Origin: Actinomycetes bacterium
GTDB lineage: Bacteria > Actinomycetota > Actinomycetes > Mycobacteriales > Mycobacteriaceae
Reading direction: 5' to 3'
Length of the DNA stretch: 64,000 bases
NCBI GenBank assembly: GCA_022601135.1
Contig: JAHZJB010000050.1
Location: 1-64,000 of the forward strand
In this document: positions 1 to 7,909 of the stretch, piece by piece
How positions within the stretch are numbered: position 1 is the stretch's first letter
How the letters are laid out: every line of letters begins with the position of its first letter
Notes under the pieces: model-generated
Seen by the model: only the letters and a program-made list of their open reading frames with translations
The model's database searches: none
Told to the model about the DNA's origin: nothing
Made by a program: the position numbers and the translations under genes

Positions 1-118
1 CCGCAAGCTCCTCAGCCACGTTGTCGGGCTGATCCGCAAGCTCCTCAGCCACGTTGTCGGGCTGATCCGCAAGCTCCTCAGCCACGTTGTCGGGCTGATC
101 CGCAAGCTCCTCAGCCAC
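1..118 (-). CDS. Start of an unidentified gene with an 11-aa repeat (partial)
   Basis: A GTG at 118-116 overlaps the stop codon (113-111) of the upstream acyl-CoA dehydrogenase by 8 bases, a typical translational coupling. The frame is open to the window edge and encodes three and a half copies of VAEELADQPDN, an acidic, probably helical segment. Every copy carries another GTG followed by a GAGGAG purine stretch, so the true start could be any of several. A second frame through the repeat is also open, so the reading frame is inferred from the overlap alone. The product cannot be identified from the part visible here. Confidence 0.5.
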   Translation of the reverse strand, partial: MAEELADQPDNVAEELADQPDNVAEELADQPDNVAEELA

Positions 119-119
119 G
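1..119. repeat. 33-bp tandem repeat, 3.6 copies, running off the left edge
   Basis: Three identical 33-bp units (1-33, 34-66, 67-99) and 20 bases of a fourth are directly visible; the array continues beyond the window. The unit is a multiple of three, and read on the minus strand it encodes an 11-residue repeat, VAEELADQPDN. It coincides with the start of the gene downstream of the acyl-CoA dehydrogenase. Copy number could vary by slippage, or the array could be an assembly artefact at a contig end. Confidence 0.95.
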
Positions 120-1313
120 GGGCACCTCCTTCCACGGCATCCCGGCGTCCGCGCGCAGATCTCCGGGCAGTCCCAGGACCCGCTCGGCGAGGATATTGCG
201 CATCACCTCAGACGTGCCGCCTTCGATGGTGTTGGCGCGGCTACGCAGGAATCGCTGCTGGATCGGTCCGCGCCAGTCCGAGCCATCCCGGTCCGGTTCC
301 TGGCCGGGCGCCGGGTAGCCGTCGTACAGGATCCCCTCGGGCCCGAGCAGGTCCATACAGAACTCGTAGATGTGCTGGTTGAGCTCAGCGCCGACGAGCT
401 TGCCGATCGAACCTTCCGGGCCTGGACCGCCGACGGTGGCGGCCGCCCGGGACCTCTCACTCGTCAGCCGTTGCGCCTCGGCGCGAAGCCACAGGATGGT
501 GAGGCGGTCCCGCAGAACGGGTGTGTGCAGGTCTGGCCGTGACTCCCACAGCGCAACGGCATCGCCGATGGTGCCGGCGCCGCGTCGGCTGCCGCTGCCG
601 CCGAGGGCGCTGCGTTCGTTCATCAAGGTCGTCATCGCAACCCGCCAGCCGTCACCGACCGCACCCAGCCGGTAAGCATCCGGGATGCGCGCATCGGTGA
701 TGTAGACCTCGTTGAATTCGGCGTGTCCGGTCAGCTGCCGCAGCGGACGGGTCTCGACGCCCTTGGCATGCATATCGAGAACGAAGTAGGTCAGCCCCCG
801 ATGTTTGGGCACGTTGGGGTCGGTACGAGCCAGCAGCAGCCCCCACCGTGCGCGGTGCGCCAGGCTGGTCCACACCTTCTGCCCGTTGACGATCCAGTTG
901 TCGCCGTCCCGGACGGCCGACGTGGCCAGGCCCGCCAGGTCCGAACCCGCCCCCGGCTCGGAGAACAATTGACACCAGATGTGCTCGGTGGTCGCCAGCG
1001 GCCGCAACAGTGCCCTGCGGACATCGTCGGTCTGGGCATGTTCGCGGACCGTCGGGGCGGCCATGCCATATCCCATGGGGTTGAGCGCCAAGGGCACGGG
1101 CCCGCCCGCGTCCTGCAGGATGCGGTCAGCGACGGCCTGTAGTCCGCGGGAAACGCCGAGGCCGCCGAGTCCCTCCGGGAAATGCACCCAGGACAGCCCA
1201 GCGTCGAAGCAGGCCCCGAGAAACTGTGGAATGGGCACCGAGCGCGGATCGTGTTCGGCGACCACGCGGTGCGCAGCCTCGGTCACTTGGCCGGTGTCGG
1301 CAGCAGCACTCAT
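111..1313 (-). CDS. Acyl-CoA dehydrogenase (FadE family)
   Basis: Flavoprotein of 400 residues that would oxidise an acyl-CoA to the 2-enoyl-CoA in beta-oxidation or side-chain breakdown. The FAD/substrate motif WCQLFSEPGAGSDLA is at about residues 113-127, and the C-terminal FAD-binding motif TIEGGTSEV is followed by NILAERVLGLP. The position of the MCAD catalytic Glu is Gly here; Glu233 in NERSALGG fits the helix-G base of isovaleryl-CoA-type enzymes (inference). Its stop overlaps the next gene, so it belongs to a minus-strand operon leaving the window. Its C-terminal half resembles the C-terminal half of FadE6 at 5650-7863. The substrate is unknown. Confidence 0.9.
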   Translation of the reverse strand: MSAAADTGQVTEAAHRVVAEHDPRSVPIPQFLGACFDAGLSWVHFPEGLGGLGVSRGLQAVADRILQDAGGPVPLALNPMGYGMAAPTVREHAQTDDVRRALLRPLATTEHIWCQLFSEPGAGSDLAGLATSAVRDGDNWIVNGQKVWTSLAHRARWGLLLARTDPNVPKHRGLTYFVLDMHAKGVETRPLRQLTGHAEFNEVYITDARIPDAYRLGAVGDGWRVAMTTLMNERSALGGSGSRRGAGTIGDAVALWESRPDLHTPVLRDRLTILWLRAEAQRLTSERSRAAATVGGPGPEGSIGKLVGAELNQHIYEFCMDLLGPEGILYDGYPAPGQEPDRDGSDWRGPIQQRFLRSRANTIEGGTSEVMRNILAERVLGLPGDLRADAGMPWKEVPRG

Positions 1314-1470
1314 GGGGCCACAGTAAAGGGTGGCGGGTCAACGGATGAGCAAGCCCGCGGTGTGCGGCGAACGATCAGGCGGCGGGCAAGGCGTGGTGGC
1401 CCGCCCCAGTCCGGTGCCGACGGTGCAGGAGGTATCTGAGCCAGCGAACATCAATTAACACGATGATCCT

Positions 1471-1878
1471 TTACGCAGTCTTGGTAAGTAGGGGGAGTAG
1501 TTGCCGCCGCGCAACCATGGACTCGGCGAAGTGATTGAGCGCGTCCGGAACCGAACCGCACGAGGTCACCTCGATGCCGTGGTCGAGAAGAGCGAGTTCC
1601 ACGGGGCGGCTGGCGACCAGCGACCAGTCCACGCCGGCGGCGGTGCAGGCGTCGTCAACCGTGAAAAGCAGTGAGACGGCTTCCCGGCTGAAGGAAGTGA
1701 CGTCGCTGAGGTCCAATACGAATGGCTTCTCGGCAAGGATGAAGCGGCGCGTGTACCGAATGGCACGGTCGATGTTGGTGTTGTTGAGGGCGCCGCTGAT
1801 GGTGACCACGGTGGCCAACTGGCGGCAGTGCGCCCTGATGCCGGCCCCGTCGCAGTCGAACGTCGGATTGCCGTACAT
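1471..1878 (-). CDS. STAS-domain protein (anti-sigma factor antagonist type)
   Basis: This 135-residue protein has a single STAS-like fold: strand VVTISGALNNTN, then FVLDLSDVTSF, then a helix and the strand SLVASRPVELALL. Such proteins bind anti-sigma kinases and are switched off by serine phosphorylation. Aligned by eye to SpoIIAA, the DSSGL phosphosite becomes SREAV, placing Glu66 where the phosphorylated Ser normally lies. A strong ribosome site (GGGAGG) precedes the ATG at 1878. No partner kinase or sigma factor is adjacent. It may be a constitutively inactive or phospho-mimicking antagonist, or a STAS sensor with a different role. Confidence 0.75.
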   Translation of the reverse strand: MYGNPTFDCDGAGIRAHCRQLATVVTISGALNNTNIDRAIRYTRRFILAEKPFVLDLSDVTSFSREAVSLLFTVDDACTAAGVDWSLVASRPVELALLDHGIEVTSCGSVPDALNHFAESMVARRQLLPLLTKTA

Positions 1879-2029
1879 TGCAGCCTCCCTCGATCAAGTG
1901 CTGACGGGCCCTTTGGCGGGCGTTACAAAAGTGAAGGTAGTGAACCAATTTAAGGCCGCCGGGAGTAACTACTAATACTTCGGTAAGAACTGGATTTAGC
2001 TCAGCCAGCAAACTCGTCAGAAACCGGCG

Positions 2030-3256
2030 TCATCCTTCGCGGCGGCTCCGAGAACGGGAGCGGGTCGCCCATGGGCTGTAGTCAGCCAGCAGGGTCTGCT
2101 GCGGTGGACGGGCATCGGTTGCGACGTGCTGGAGGTTGATCCGGACGCGGTACCAGATCGAACTCGGGCCGCGCATGCCGTCGACGAGCACGTCCGCGGG
2201 CTTCAGCGCCGAGGCTGCCGCCGGATACTTGTCGCGCCACTGCTGCAGTGCGGCCAGCGCCTCGTCCCTGGTCTTGGTCCGGGCGATCTCAATGAGCGGC
2301 ATCGTCGACCTGCGGGCACCCCGGGGCGCCTTCTCGGCCGGCCCCAATCGGTCGGCAAGGTCGAGCAGCGACCCCAGGCCACCCGCTGCGTCGTCCATCC
2401 CCTCCCAGGGATCGCCGAGCCGCTCGAATCGTTGTGGCACCGTGGCGATGGTGAACTCCTCGGGTCGGCAGTCGGCGACCTCGTCCCAGAACAGCGGGGT
2501 CGACACTCGGGCATCGGGGGTGGCGCGCACCGAATACGCGGACGCAACGGTGCGGTCCTTGGCGTTCTGATTGAAGTCGACGAAGACGCCGTGGCGCTCT
2601 TCCTTCCACCACCGCGCGGTGGCCGACTCCGGTGCGCGGTGCTCGACCTCGCGGGCTAACGCCTCGGCAGCCAGCCGGACGGACGTGAACGGCCAGTGGC
2701 GGTGGATACGTGCGTAGATGTGAAAACCTCGCGAGCCCGAGGTCTTGGGCCAGGACACCAGGCCGTGGTCGGAGAGCACTTCGCGCACGATGAACGCGAC
2801 GTCGATGATCTGCGGCCACCCGACTCCGGGCATGGGGTCGAGGTCGACGCGCAACTCGTCGGGATGGTCAAGATCATCGGCCCGCACCGGATGGGGGTTG
2901 AGGTCGACGCAGCCGAGGTTCACCGCCCAGATCAGCCCCGCGGCGTCGCGTAGCACGGCTTCCTTCGCCGACGTGCCCGAGGCGTATTTGAGCTCGGCGA
3001 CATCGACGAAGTCCGGACGCTTCGCCGGTGCGCGCTTCTGGAACACCGCTTCCTGTTGGATGCCCTTGACGAATCGCTTGAGGATCATCGGGCGGTCCCG
3101 TACGCCGCGCAGGGCGGCGTCGGCCACTGCGCAGTAGTAGTCCATCAGGTCCAGCTTGGTGACCCCGATATCGCCGAACACCATCCGGTCCGGGTGGGTG
3201 ATGGGTACCCCCGCTCCGCCGACCGTGAAGAACTCGGAGTTGGGCACAGTCATCAT
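2030..3256 (-). CDS. polD2: LigD-like primase-polymerase, PolD2 type
   Basis: Archaeo-eukaryotic primase-superfamily polymerase of the kind fused in LigD but here stand-alone (408 aa). Metal ligands are visible as D138 and D140 in VDLDP and D227 in FVDFNQN; H179 lies in SGSRGFHIY. Position beside fadD2 matches M. tuberculosis Rv0269c, known as PolD2. Expected to add ribo- or deoxynucleotides at gaps or ends in DNA repair. Two tandem ATGs (3256, 3253) are possible starts. The C-terminus is a basic RSRSRREG tail. A second family member lies at 46638-47681. The 248-bp divergent gap to fadD2 shows no strong motif. Confidence 0.88.
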   Translation of the reverse strand: MMTVPNSEFFTVGGAGVPITHPDRMVFGDIGVTKLDLMDYYCAVADAALRGVRDRPMILKRFVKGIQQEAVFQKRAPAKRPDFVDVAELKYASGTSAKEAVLRDAAGLIWAVNLGCVDLNPHPVRADDLDHPDELRVDLDPMPGVGWPQIIDVAFIVREVLSDHGLVSWPKTSGSRGFHIYARIHRHWPFTSVRLAAEALAREVEHRAPESATARWWKEERHGVFVDFNQNAKDRTVASAYSVRATPDARVSTPLFWDEVADCRPEEFTIATVPQRFERLGDPWEGMDDAAGGLGSLLDLADRLGPAEKAPRGARRSTMPLIEIARTKTRDEALAALQQWRDKYPAAASALKPADVLVDGMRGPSSIWYRVRINLQHVATDARPPQQTLLADYSPWATRSRSRSRREG

Positions 3257-3504
3257 CGTAGGTTCGGTGATCGGTGCCGCCTATCCCGCGGACACCCTGG
3301 AGTCGAGACGGCTCCTTCTTGTCGTGAAAGCGTCGGGCGAGGCGGTGCAATCCCAACGCGGGGGCCTTGCCCGAGGGTTCAAAACGAGTCACCAGCCCGG
3401 CCGCACCCACGACCGCTGGCCGCCCAAACGGATAGCCGCACAGTTGGTGAATCGGTGTCCCGGTCTCGTGACCGAGCGAGACGGCCGTCACATATTGTTG
3501 ACGC

Positions 3505-5196
3505 ATGTCCAAGCTCAGCGATCTTCCGTTGCAGGCTGCCGCCAAGGTTCAGCAATCCGCCAACAAGTTGTGGGAACGCGGTTCGGCTGAACTGCACTAC
3601 GCCCGCAAGATGTTCGAGGCGGGCGCCCTCAAAGTGGAGGGACCGCAGGATGTCGCCGCCTTCGTCGCCGATATGCGGCGCTGGGGTGAGATAGGAATGA
3701 TCCCCGCACTCAGCGCCCGCCGCTACCCCAATCGCGTGGCTGTCGTCGACGAAGACGGCGAGATGACGTTCCGGGAACTCGACGAAGCATCCAATGCTGT
3801 CGCCAACGCGCTGCTGGTCAAGGGGGTCAGAGGCGGTGACGGGGTGGCCATCCTGGCCCGAAACCACCGATGGTTCCTGGTCGCCGTGTATGCCGCCGCG
3901 CGGGTCGGCGCCCGCATCATCATGCTCAACAACGAGTTTTCCGGCCCCCAGATCAAGGAGGTCTCCGAGCGGGAAGGGAGCAAACTCGTCATCTATGACG
4001 ACGAGTACGCCGCGGCCGTCGCGCACGCCGAACCTGAACTGGGCAAGCTCCGCGCCCTCGGGGTGAACCCCGACTCGGATCAGTTGTCGGGCAGCACCGA
4101 CGAGACGCTGGCCGAGCTGGTGTCCCGCGGGGATCGCAGCCCGGCGCCCAAAGTGACCAAGAACGCGACAATCATCATCCTGACCAGTGGCACCACCGGC
4201 ACACCCAAAGGCGCCAACCGCAGCGCGCCGCCATCGCTCGCGCCGATCGGGGGCGTGCTGTCCTCGGTGCCGTTCAAAGCCGCCGAGGTGACCTCGTTGC
4301 CGGCGCCGATGTTCCACGCCTTGGGCTTCCTGCATGCCACCATCGCAATGATGCTGGGTTCGACGTTGGTGCTGCGCCGGCGGTTCAAGCCGGCCACCGT
4401 GCTCGCTGACATCGAGAAGAACAGGGCCACCGCCCTGGTCGTGGTGCCGGTGATGCTGTCCCGGCTGCTTGACGAGCTGGACAAGACCACACCCAAGCCG
4501 GATCTGTCTTCGCTGCGCATCGTCTTCGTCTCCGGTTCGCAGCTCGGCGCCGAGTTGGCCACCAGGGCGCTGAAGGACCTGGGCCCGGTGATCTATAACC
4601 TCTACGGCTCCACCGAGGTTGCCTTTGCCAGCATCGCTGGGCCGCAGCACCTGTCGATAAATCCGGCCACGGTCGGTCCGGTGGTCAGGGGGATGAAGGT
4701 CAAGATCCTCGACGACAACGGCAAGGAGCTTCCGACGGGTGAGATCGGCCGGATATTCGTCGGGAACTTCTTCCCGTTCGAGGGCTACACCGGCGGCGGT
4801 GGCAAGCAGATCATCGACGGGCTGCTGTCATCGGGCGATGTGGGCTACTTTGACGAGAACGGCCTGCTGTACGTCAGCGGACGTGACGACGAGATGATCG
4901 TCTCCGGCGGAGAGAACGTATTCCCGGCCGAGGTCGAGGATTTCGTCAGCGGCCATCCCGACGTCGTCGAGGCAACCGCGCTCGGCGTCGAGGACAAGGA
5001 TTGGGGTGCCCGGCTGCGTTGCTTCGTGGTCAAGGTTGAGGGGTCGGATATCGACGAAGACACCATCAAGGCCTACGTGAAGGACAACCTGGCGCGCTAC
5101 AAGGTGCCGCGCGAGGTGATCTTCCTCGATGAACTGCCGCGCAACCCCACCGGGAAGATCCTCAAGCGCGAGCTCCGCGCGATGAATGAGAGCTGA
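3505..5196 (+). CDS. fadD2: Fatty-acid-CoA ligase FadD2
   Basis: Adenylate-forming acyl-CoA synthetase, 563 aa, converting a fatty acid to acyl-CoA with ATP. The AMP-binding P-loop TSGTTGTPKG begins near residue 227, the NLYGSTE motif and GRDDEMIVSGGENVFP hinge follow, and the C-terminal catalytic lysine lies in PTGKILKREL. Length and neighbours match Rv0270 of M. tuberculosis (FadD2). The first ~60 residues are a helical extension before the AMP-binding domain. It is divergent from polD2 and faces a small membrane protein gene across a long inverted repeat. Chain-length preference cannot be read from the sequence. Confidence 0.9.
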   Translation: MSKLSDLPLQAAAKVQQSANKLWERGSAELHYARKMFEAGALKVEGPQDVAAFVADMRRWGEIGMIPALSARRYPNRVAVVDEDGEMTFRELDEASNAVANALLVKGVRGGDGVAILARNHRWFLVAVYAAARVGARIIMLNNEFSGPQIKEVSEREGSKLVIYDDEYAAAVAHAEPELGKLRALGVNPDSDQLSGSTDETLAELVSRGDRSPAPKVTKNATIIILTSGTTGTPKGANRSAPPSLAPIGGVLSSVPFKAAEVTSLPAPMFHALGFLHATIAMMLGSTLVLRRRFKPATVLADIEKNRATALVVVPVMLSRLLDELDKTTPKPDLSSLRIVFVSGSQLGAELATRALKDLGPVIYNLYGSTEVAFASIAGPQHLSINPATVGPVVRGMKVKILDDNGKELPTGEIGRIFVGNFFPFEGYTGGGGKQIIDGLLSSGDVGYFDENGLLYVSGRDDEMIVSGGENVFPAEVEDFVSGHPDVVEATALGVEDKDWGARLRCFVVKVEGSDIDEDTIKAYVKDNLARYKVPREVIFLDELPRNPTGKILKRELRAMNES

Positions 5197-5213
5197 CTCA
5201 CCGCGGCGCTACC

Positions 5214-5271
5214 TCTGGTGTGCAGCCAGATCGTCCGACGGGCTGATTTCGCGATCTGACTGCACACCAGA
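5214..5271. terminator. Long inverted repeat between convergent genes
   Basis: TCTGGTGTGCAG (5214-5225) pairs with CTGCACACCAGA (5260-5271), and inside a 2-base mismatch AGATCG (5228-5233) pairs with CGATCT (5252-5257), leaving an 18-base loop. There is no U-tract. Its place between the convergent fadD2 and membrane protein genes fits a bidirectional terminator. A hairpin of the same architecture is at 37630-37678. Confidence 0.65.
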
Positions 5272-5288
5272 CGCCATCGCTCCCGGAG

Positions 5289-5609
5289 CTACTTGACGCC
5301 TTCGACCAGGTACGCCGAGCCGGGTATGACAAGGGTGAAAAGCATCATGATCAGCAGCAACCAGCCGGCTCCCTGCCAGGCGACCCAGCCGCCGTGGGCC
5401 TTCCATTCCCGGTAGGTCTTGACGAATGCGCCGACGCCGCCGCAGAACAGCACGACGGGCACGAGCGCCGCGCTGAACACCGATCCGCGGTCGCCGAACG
5501 CATAGACGGCGAACCCGGCCCCGGCCAGTGCGATCACCGCCAGCGTGTAGATGGCCGCGGCCCGGAACGATCCCGGTCGGTCGAAGCGCTTCTCCACGTC
5601 GTTGGTCAT
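5289..5609 (-). CDS. Small membrane protein, conserved hypothetical
   Basis: About 106 residues. A short charged N-terminus (MTNDVEKRFDRPGS) is followed by three hydrophobic segments: AAIYTLAVIALAGAGFAVYA, a second beginning VFSAALVPVVLFCGG, and a third beginning GWLLLIMMLFTLVIPG. The start at ATG 5609 is preferred; a GTG at 5630 in the same frame would add seven residues. It lies 40 bases downstream of fadE6 on the same strand and may be cotranscribed. I do not recognise a family; function unknown. Confidence 0.7.
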   Translation of the reverse strand: MTNDVEKRFDRPGSFRAAAIYTLAVIALAGAGFAVYAFGDRGSVFSAALVPVVLFCGGVGAFVKTYREWKAHGGWVAWQGAGWLLLIMMLFTLVIPGSAYLVEGVK

Positions 5610-5649
5610 GCGCGATGGGTTCCCAGCCACGGCGGACGGTAATCCTTTT

Positions 5650-7863
5650 TCACGGATCGCGCGGCAACCCGAGCAGGCGTTCGGCGATGATATTCAGTTG
5701 CACCTCGGAAGTGCCGCCGTAGATGGTGGTCGCACGGCTGGCGAGCAGGTACTCCGCCCAGCGTCCGGTGAGCTGCTCCCGATCGCCCACGACCGCGTCG
5801 GTGCCGAACGACGACACCGCGAACTCCGCGTAGCCCTGGCCGGTGCGCATGGACAGCAGCTTGGAGATCGCGGCCGCGGGCATCGGATCACCCCCGGCCA
5901 GAGTGAGCAGGGTGGACCTCATGTTGAGAATCTTGGCGGCATGGCCCTCGGCGATCAGGACTCCGGCATGGTTCTGCGCGATCTGGTCGAACTGCCCGTC
6001 ACCGACGAACTCGACGAACCTGTCCAGGCTGGGCAGGAACGGCGGCTCGCTGCTGCCAATCGAAACTCGTTCGGCAGTAAGGGTGTTGCGGCTCACCTCC
6101 CATCCGCGGTTGACGTCGCCGAGCACCATCTCGTCGGGCACGAAAACATCGTCGATGTAGACGGTGTTGAACATCGCGTTGCCGGTGAGCTCACGCAGCG
6201 GCTTGACGTCGATGCCAGCACTGTTCATGTCGAGCAGAAAGTAGGTGATGCCTTGATGTTTGGGGGCGTTCGAATCCGTGCGGGCCAGTAGTGCGCCCCA
6301 CTGCGCGTACTGAGCCCCGGTGGTCCAGATCTTCTGGCCGGTGAGCCGCCATCCGCCTTCCGCTTTGGTGGCTTTGGTGGACAAGCTCGCCAAATCGGAG
6401 CCCGCACCGGGTTCGGAGAACAGCTGACACCAAATCATCTCGCCGCGGAAAGTGGCCGGCAGGAACCGCTCTTTCTGCTCGGCGGTGCCGAACGCCACGA
6501 TCGACGGAATGATCCAGGCGGCGATTCCCATCGCGGGGCGGCGCACTTTCCCGGCGGTGAATTCTTGGGCGATGATGATCTGCTCGACGGGGTTGGACGC
6601 GCGTCCCCACGGCACCGGCAGATGGGGCTGTACCCAGCCACCCTCGGCGATCGCGGCGTTGCGCTTCTCACGCGGAATCGCCTTGAGGGCGTCGACTTCC
6701 GAGCGGATCTCGGCGCGCAGCTTCTCGGTCTCGGGGTCGAGGTCGATGTTCAGCGCTCGCATACCGGTTGTGGTCGCGAGGTCGACGACCTGCTGCGGAT
6801 ACTCGGCGGCGCGACCGAAACCGGCGGCGATAATCAGGGCGCGACGGTAGTAGACATTCGTGTCGTGCTCCCAGGTGAATCCGATGCCGCCGTGCACCTG
6901 GATGCAGTCCTGGGTGCAGTGCTGAGCGGCGACCGGCGCCAGTGTCGCCGCGACGGCGGCGGCGAACTCGAAGGCCGTCTCGCCGGAGCCGTCCGTGGCG
7001 CCGTTTTCGGCGGCCTCGCACATCTCGTCTATCGCGCGGGCAGCGTCCCACACAGCAGCGGTGGCCCGCTCGGTCTCGGCGATCATGCCGGCACACTTGT
7101 GTTTGATGGCCTGGAACTGCCCAATCGGCCTGCCGAATTGTTCCCGGATTTTCGCGTAGCCCGCGGCGGTGTCGGTGGCCCAGCGCGCGACGCCGACAGC
7201 CTCTGCGGACAACAACGTCGACATCAGTGCGCGGGCGTGCTCGCGGCTCAGGTTGGACAGCGCACGGTCCTCGGACACCTCGACGGCGTTGGCGCGCACG
7301 TGCGCCACCGGCCGCAGCGGGTCGACGCTTCGCACCGGCTCGATCTCAAGCTGGTCGGAGTCGAGGACGATCCACTCTTCGCCTGCTTCGATCGCCACCG
7401 GCAACACCAGCACCGAAGCCTGCGCCGCAGCCGGTACCGCTCGCACCTCACCGCGGATCACCAGCCCGTCGCCGTGGCGGGTCGCGGTCAACCCAGAGCC
7501 GATCGCGTAGGTGGCGATGACGTCGCCGGAGGCCAGATCGTTGAGGATGGCCGCGTCGGGATCGTGGGCGGAGATCAACGCGCTGGCGATGGCCGACGGC
7601 ACGAACGGGCCGGGCACGGCTCCGTAGCCGAACTCGGCGACGACGATGGCCAACTCGAGAACACCGAAACCCTGCCCGCCGACCGACTCGGCCAGGTGAA
7701 CGCCCATCAAGCCCTGTTCAGCAGCGGCTTTCCAGAAGGGCGGCGGGTTCGGGATCGGCGTCTCGAGAGCCTCGTGCAGCACCTCGGACGGCGCGACCCG
7801 CGCCACCAGTGACCGCACCGAATCGGCCAGGTCGTTGTGCTCGTCATTGATCGCGATGGGCAT
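5650..7863 (-). CDS. fadE6: FadE6, two-domain acyl-CoA dehydrogenase
   Basis: At 737 aa this is twice the usual length: two acyl-CoA dehydrogenase domains in tandem, about 1-375 and 385-737. The first half carries REQFGRPIGQFQAIKHKCA and the IQVHGGIGFTWEHD helix; the second carries WCQLFSEPGAGSDLASL and TIYGGTSEVQLNIIAERLL. The complementary motifs recall mycobacterial heteromeric or fused dehydrogenases such as FadE34, where one half keeps the active site. The matching M. tuberculosis gene next to fadD2 is Rv0271c (FadE6). A GGAGG ribosome site precedes ATG 7863. It follows the hydroxyacid dehydrogenase gene by 46 bases on the same strand. Confidence 0.9.
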   Translation of the reverse strand: MPIAINDEHNDLADSVRSLVARVAPSEVLHEALETPIPNPPPFWKAAAEQGLMGVHLAESVGGQGFGVLELAIVVAEFGYGAVPGPFVPSAIASALISAHDPDAAILNDLASGDVIATYAIGSGLTATRHGDGLVIRGEVRAVPAAAQASVLVLPVAIEAGEEWIVLDSDQLEIEPVRSVDPLRPVAHVRANAVEVSEDRALSNLSREHARALMSTLLSAEAVGVARWATDTAAGYAKIREQFGRPIGQFQAIKHKCAGMIAETERATAAVWDAARAIDEMCEAAENGATDGSGETAFEFAAAVAATLAPVAAQHCTQDCIQVHGGIGFTWEHDTNVYYRRALIIAAGFGRAAEYPQQVVDLATTTGMRALNIDLDPETEKLRAEIRSEVDALKAIPREKRNAAIAEGGWVQPHLPVPWGRASNPVEQIIIAQEFTAGKVRRPAMGIAAWIIPSIVAFGTAEQKERFLPATFRGEMIWCQLFSEPGAGSDLASLSTKATKAEGGWRLTGQKIWTTGAQYAQWGALLARTDSNAPKHQGITYFLLDMNSAGIDVKPLRELTGNAMFNTVYIDDVFVPDEMVLGDVNRGWEVSRNTLTAERVSIGSSEPPFLPSLDRFVEFVGDGQFDQIAQNHAGVLIAEGHAAKILNMRSTLLTLAGGDPMPAAAISKLLSMRTGQGYAEFAVSSFGTDAVVGDREQLTGRWAEYLLASRATTIYGGTSEVQLNIIAERLLGLPRDP

Positions 7864-7909
7864 CGTCGCCTCCGTGGGGGGCTGGCTAACCGGTTGGTTG
7901 GGACCGAGC

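Noticed and set aside
1..119. CRISPR array
   Set aside because: The units are contiguous with no spacers, and the unit length fits an in-frame coding repeat.
6565..7812. 415-aa open frame on the plus strand
   Set aside because: Antisense to fadE6; Arg/Gly-rich and without motifs.
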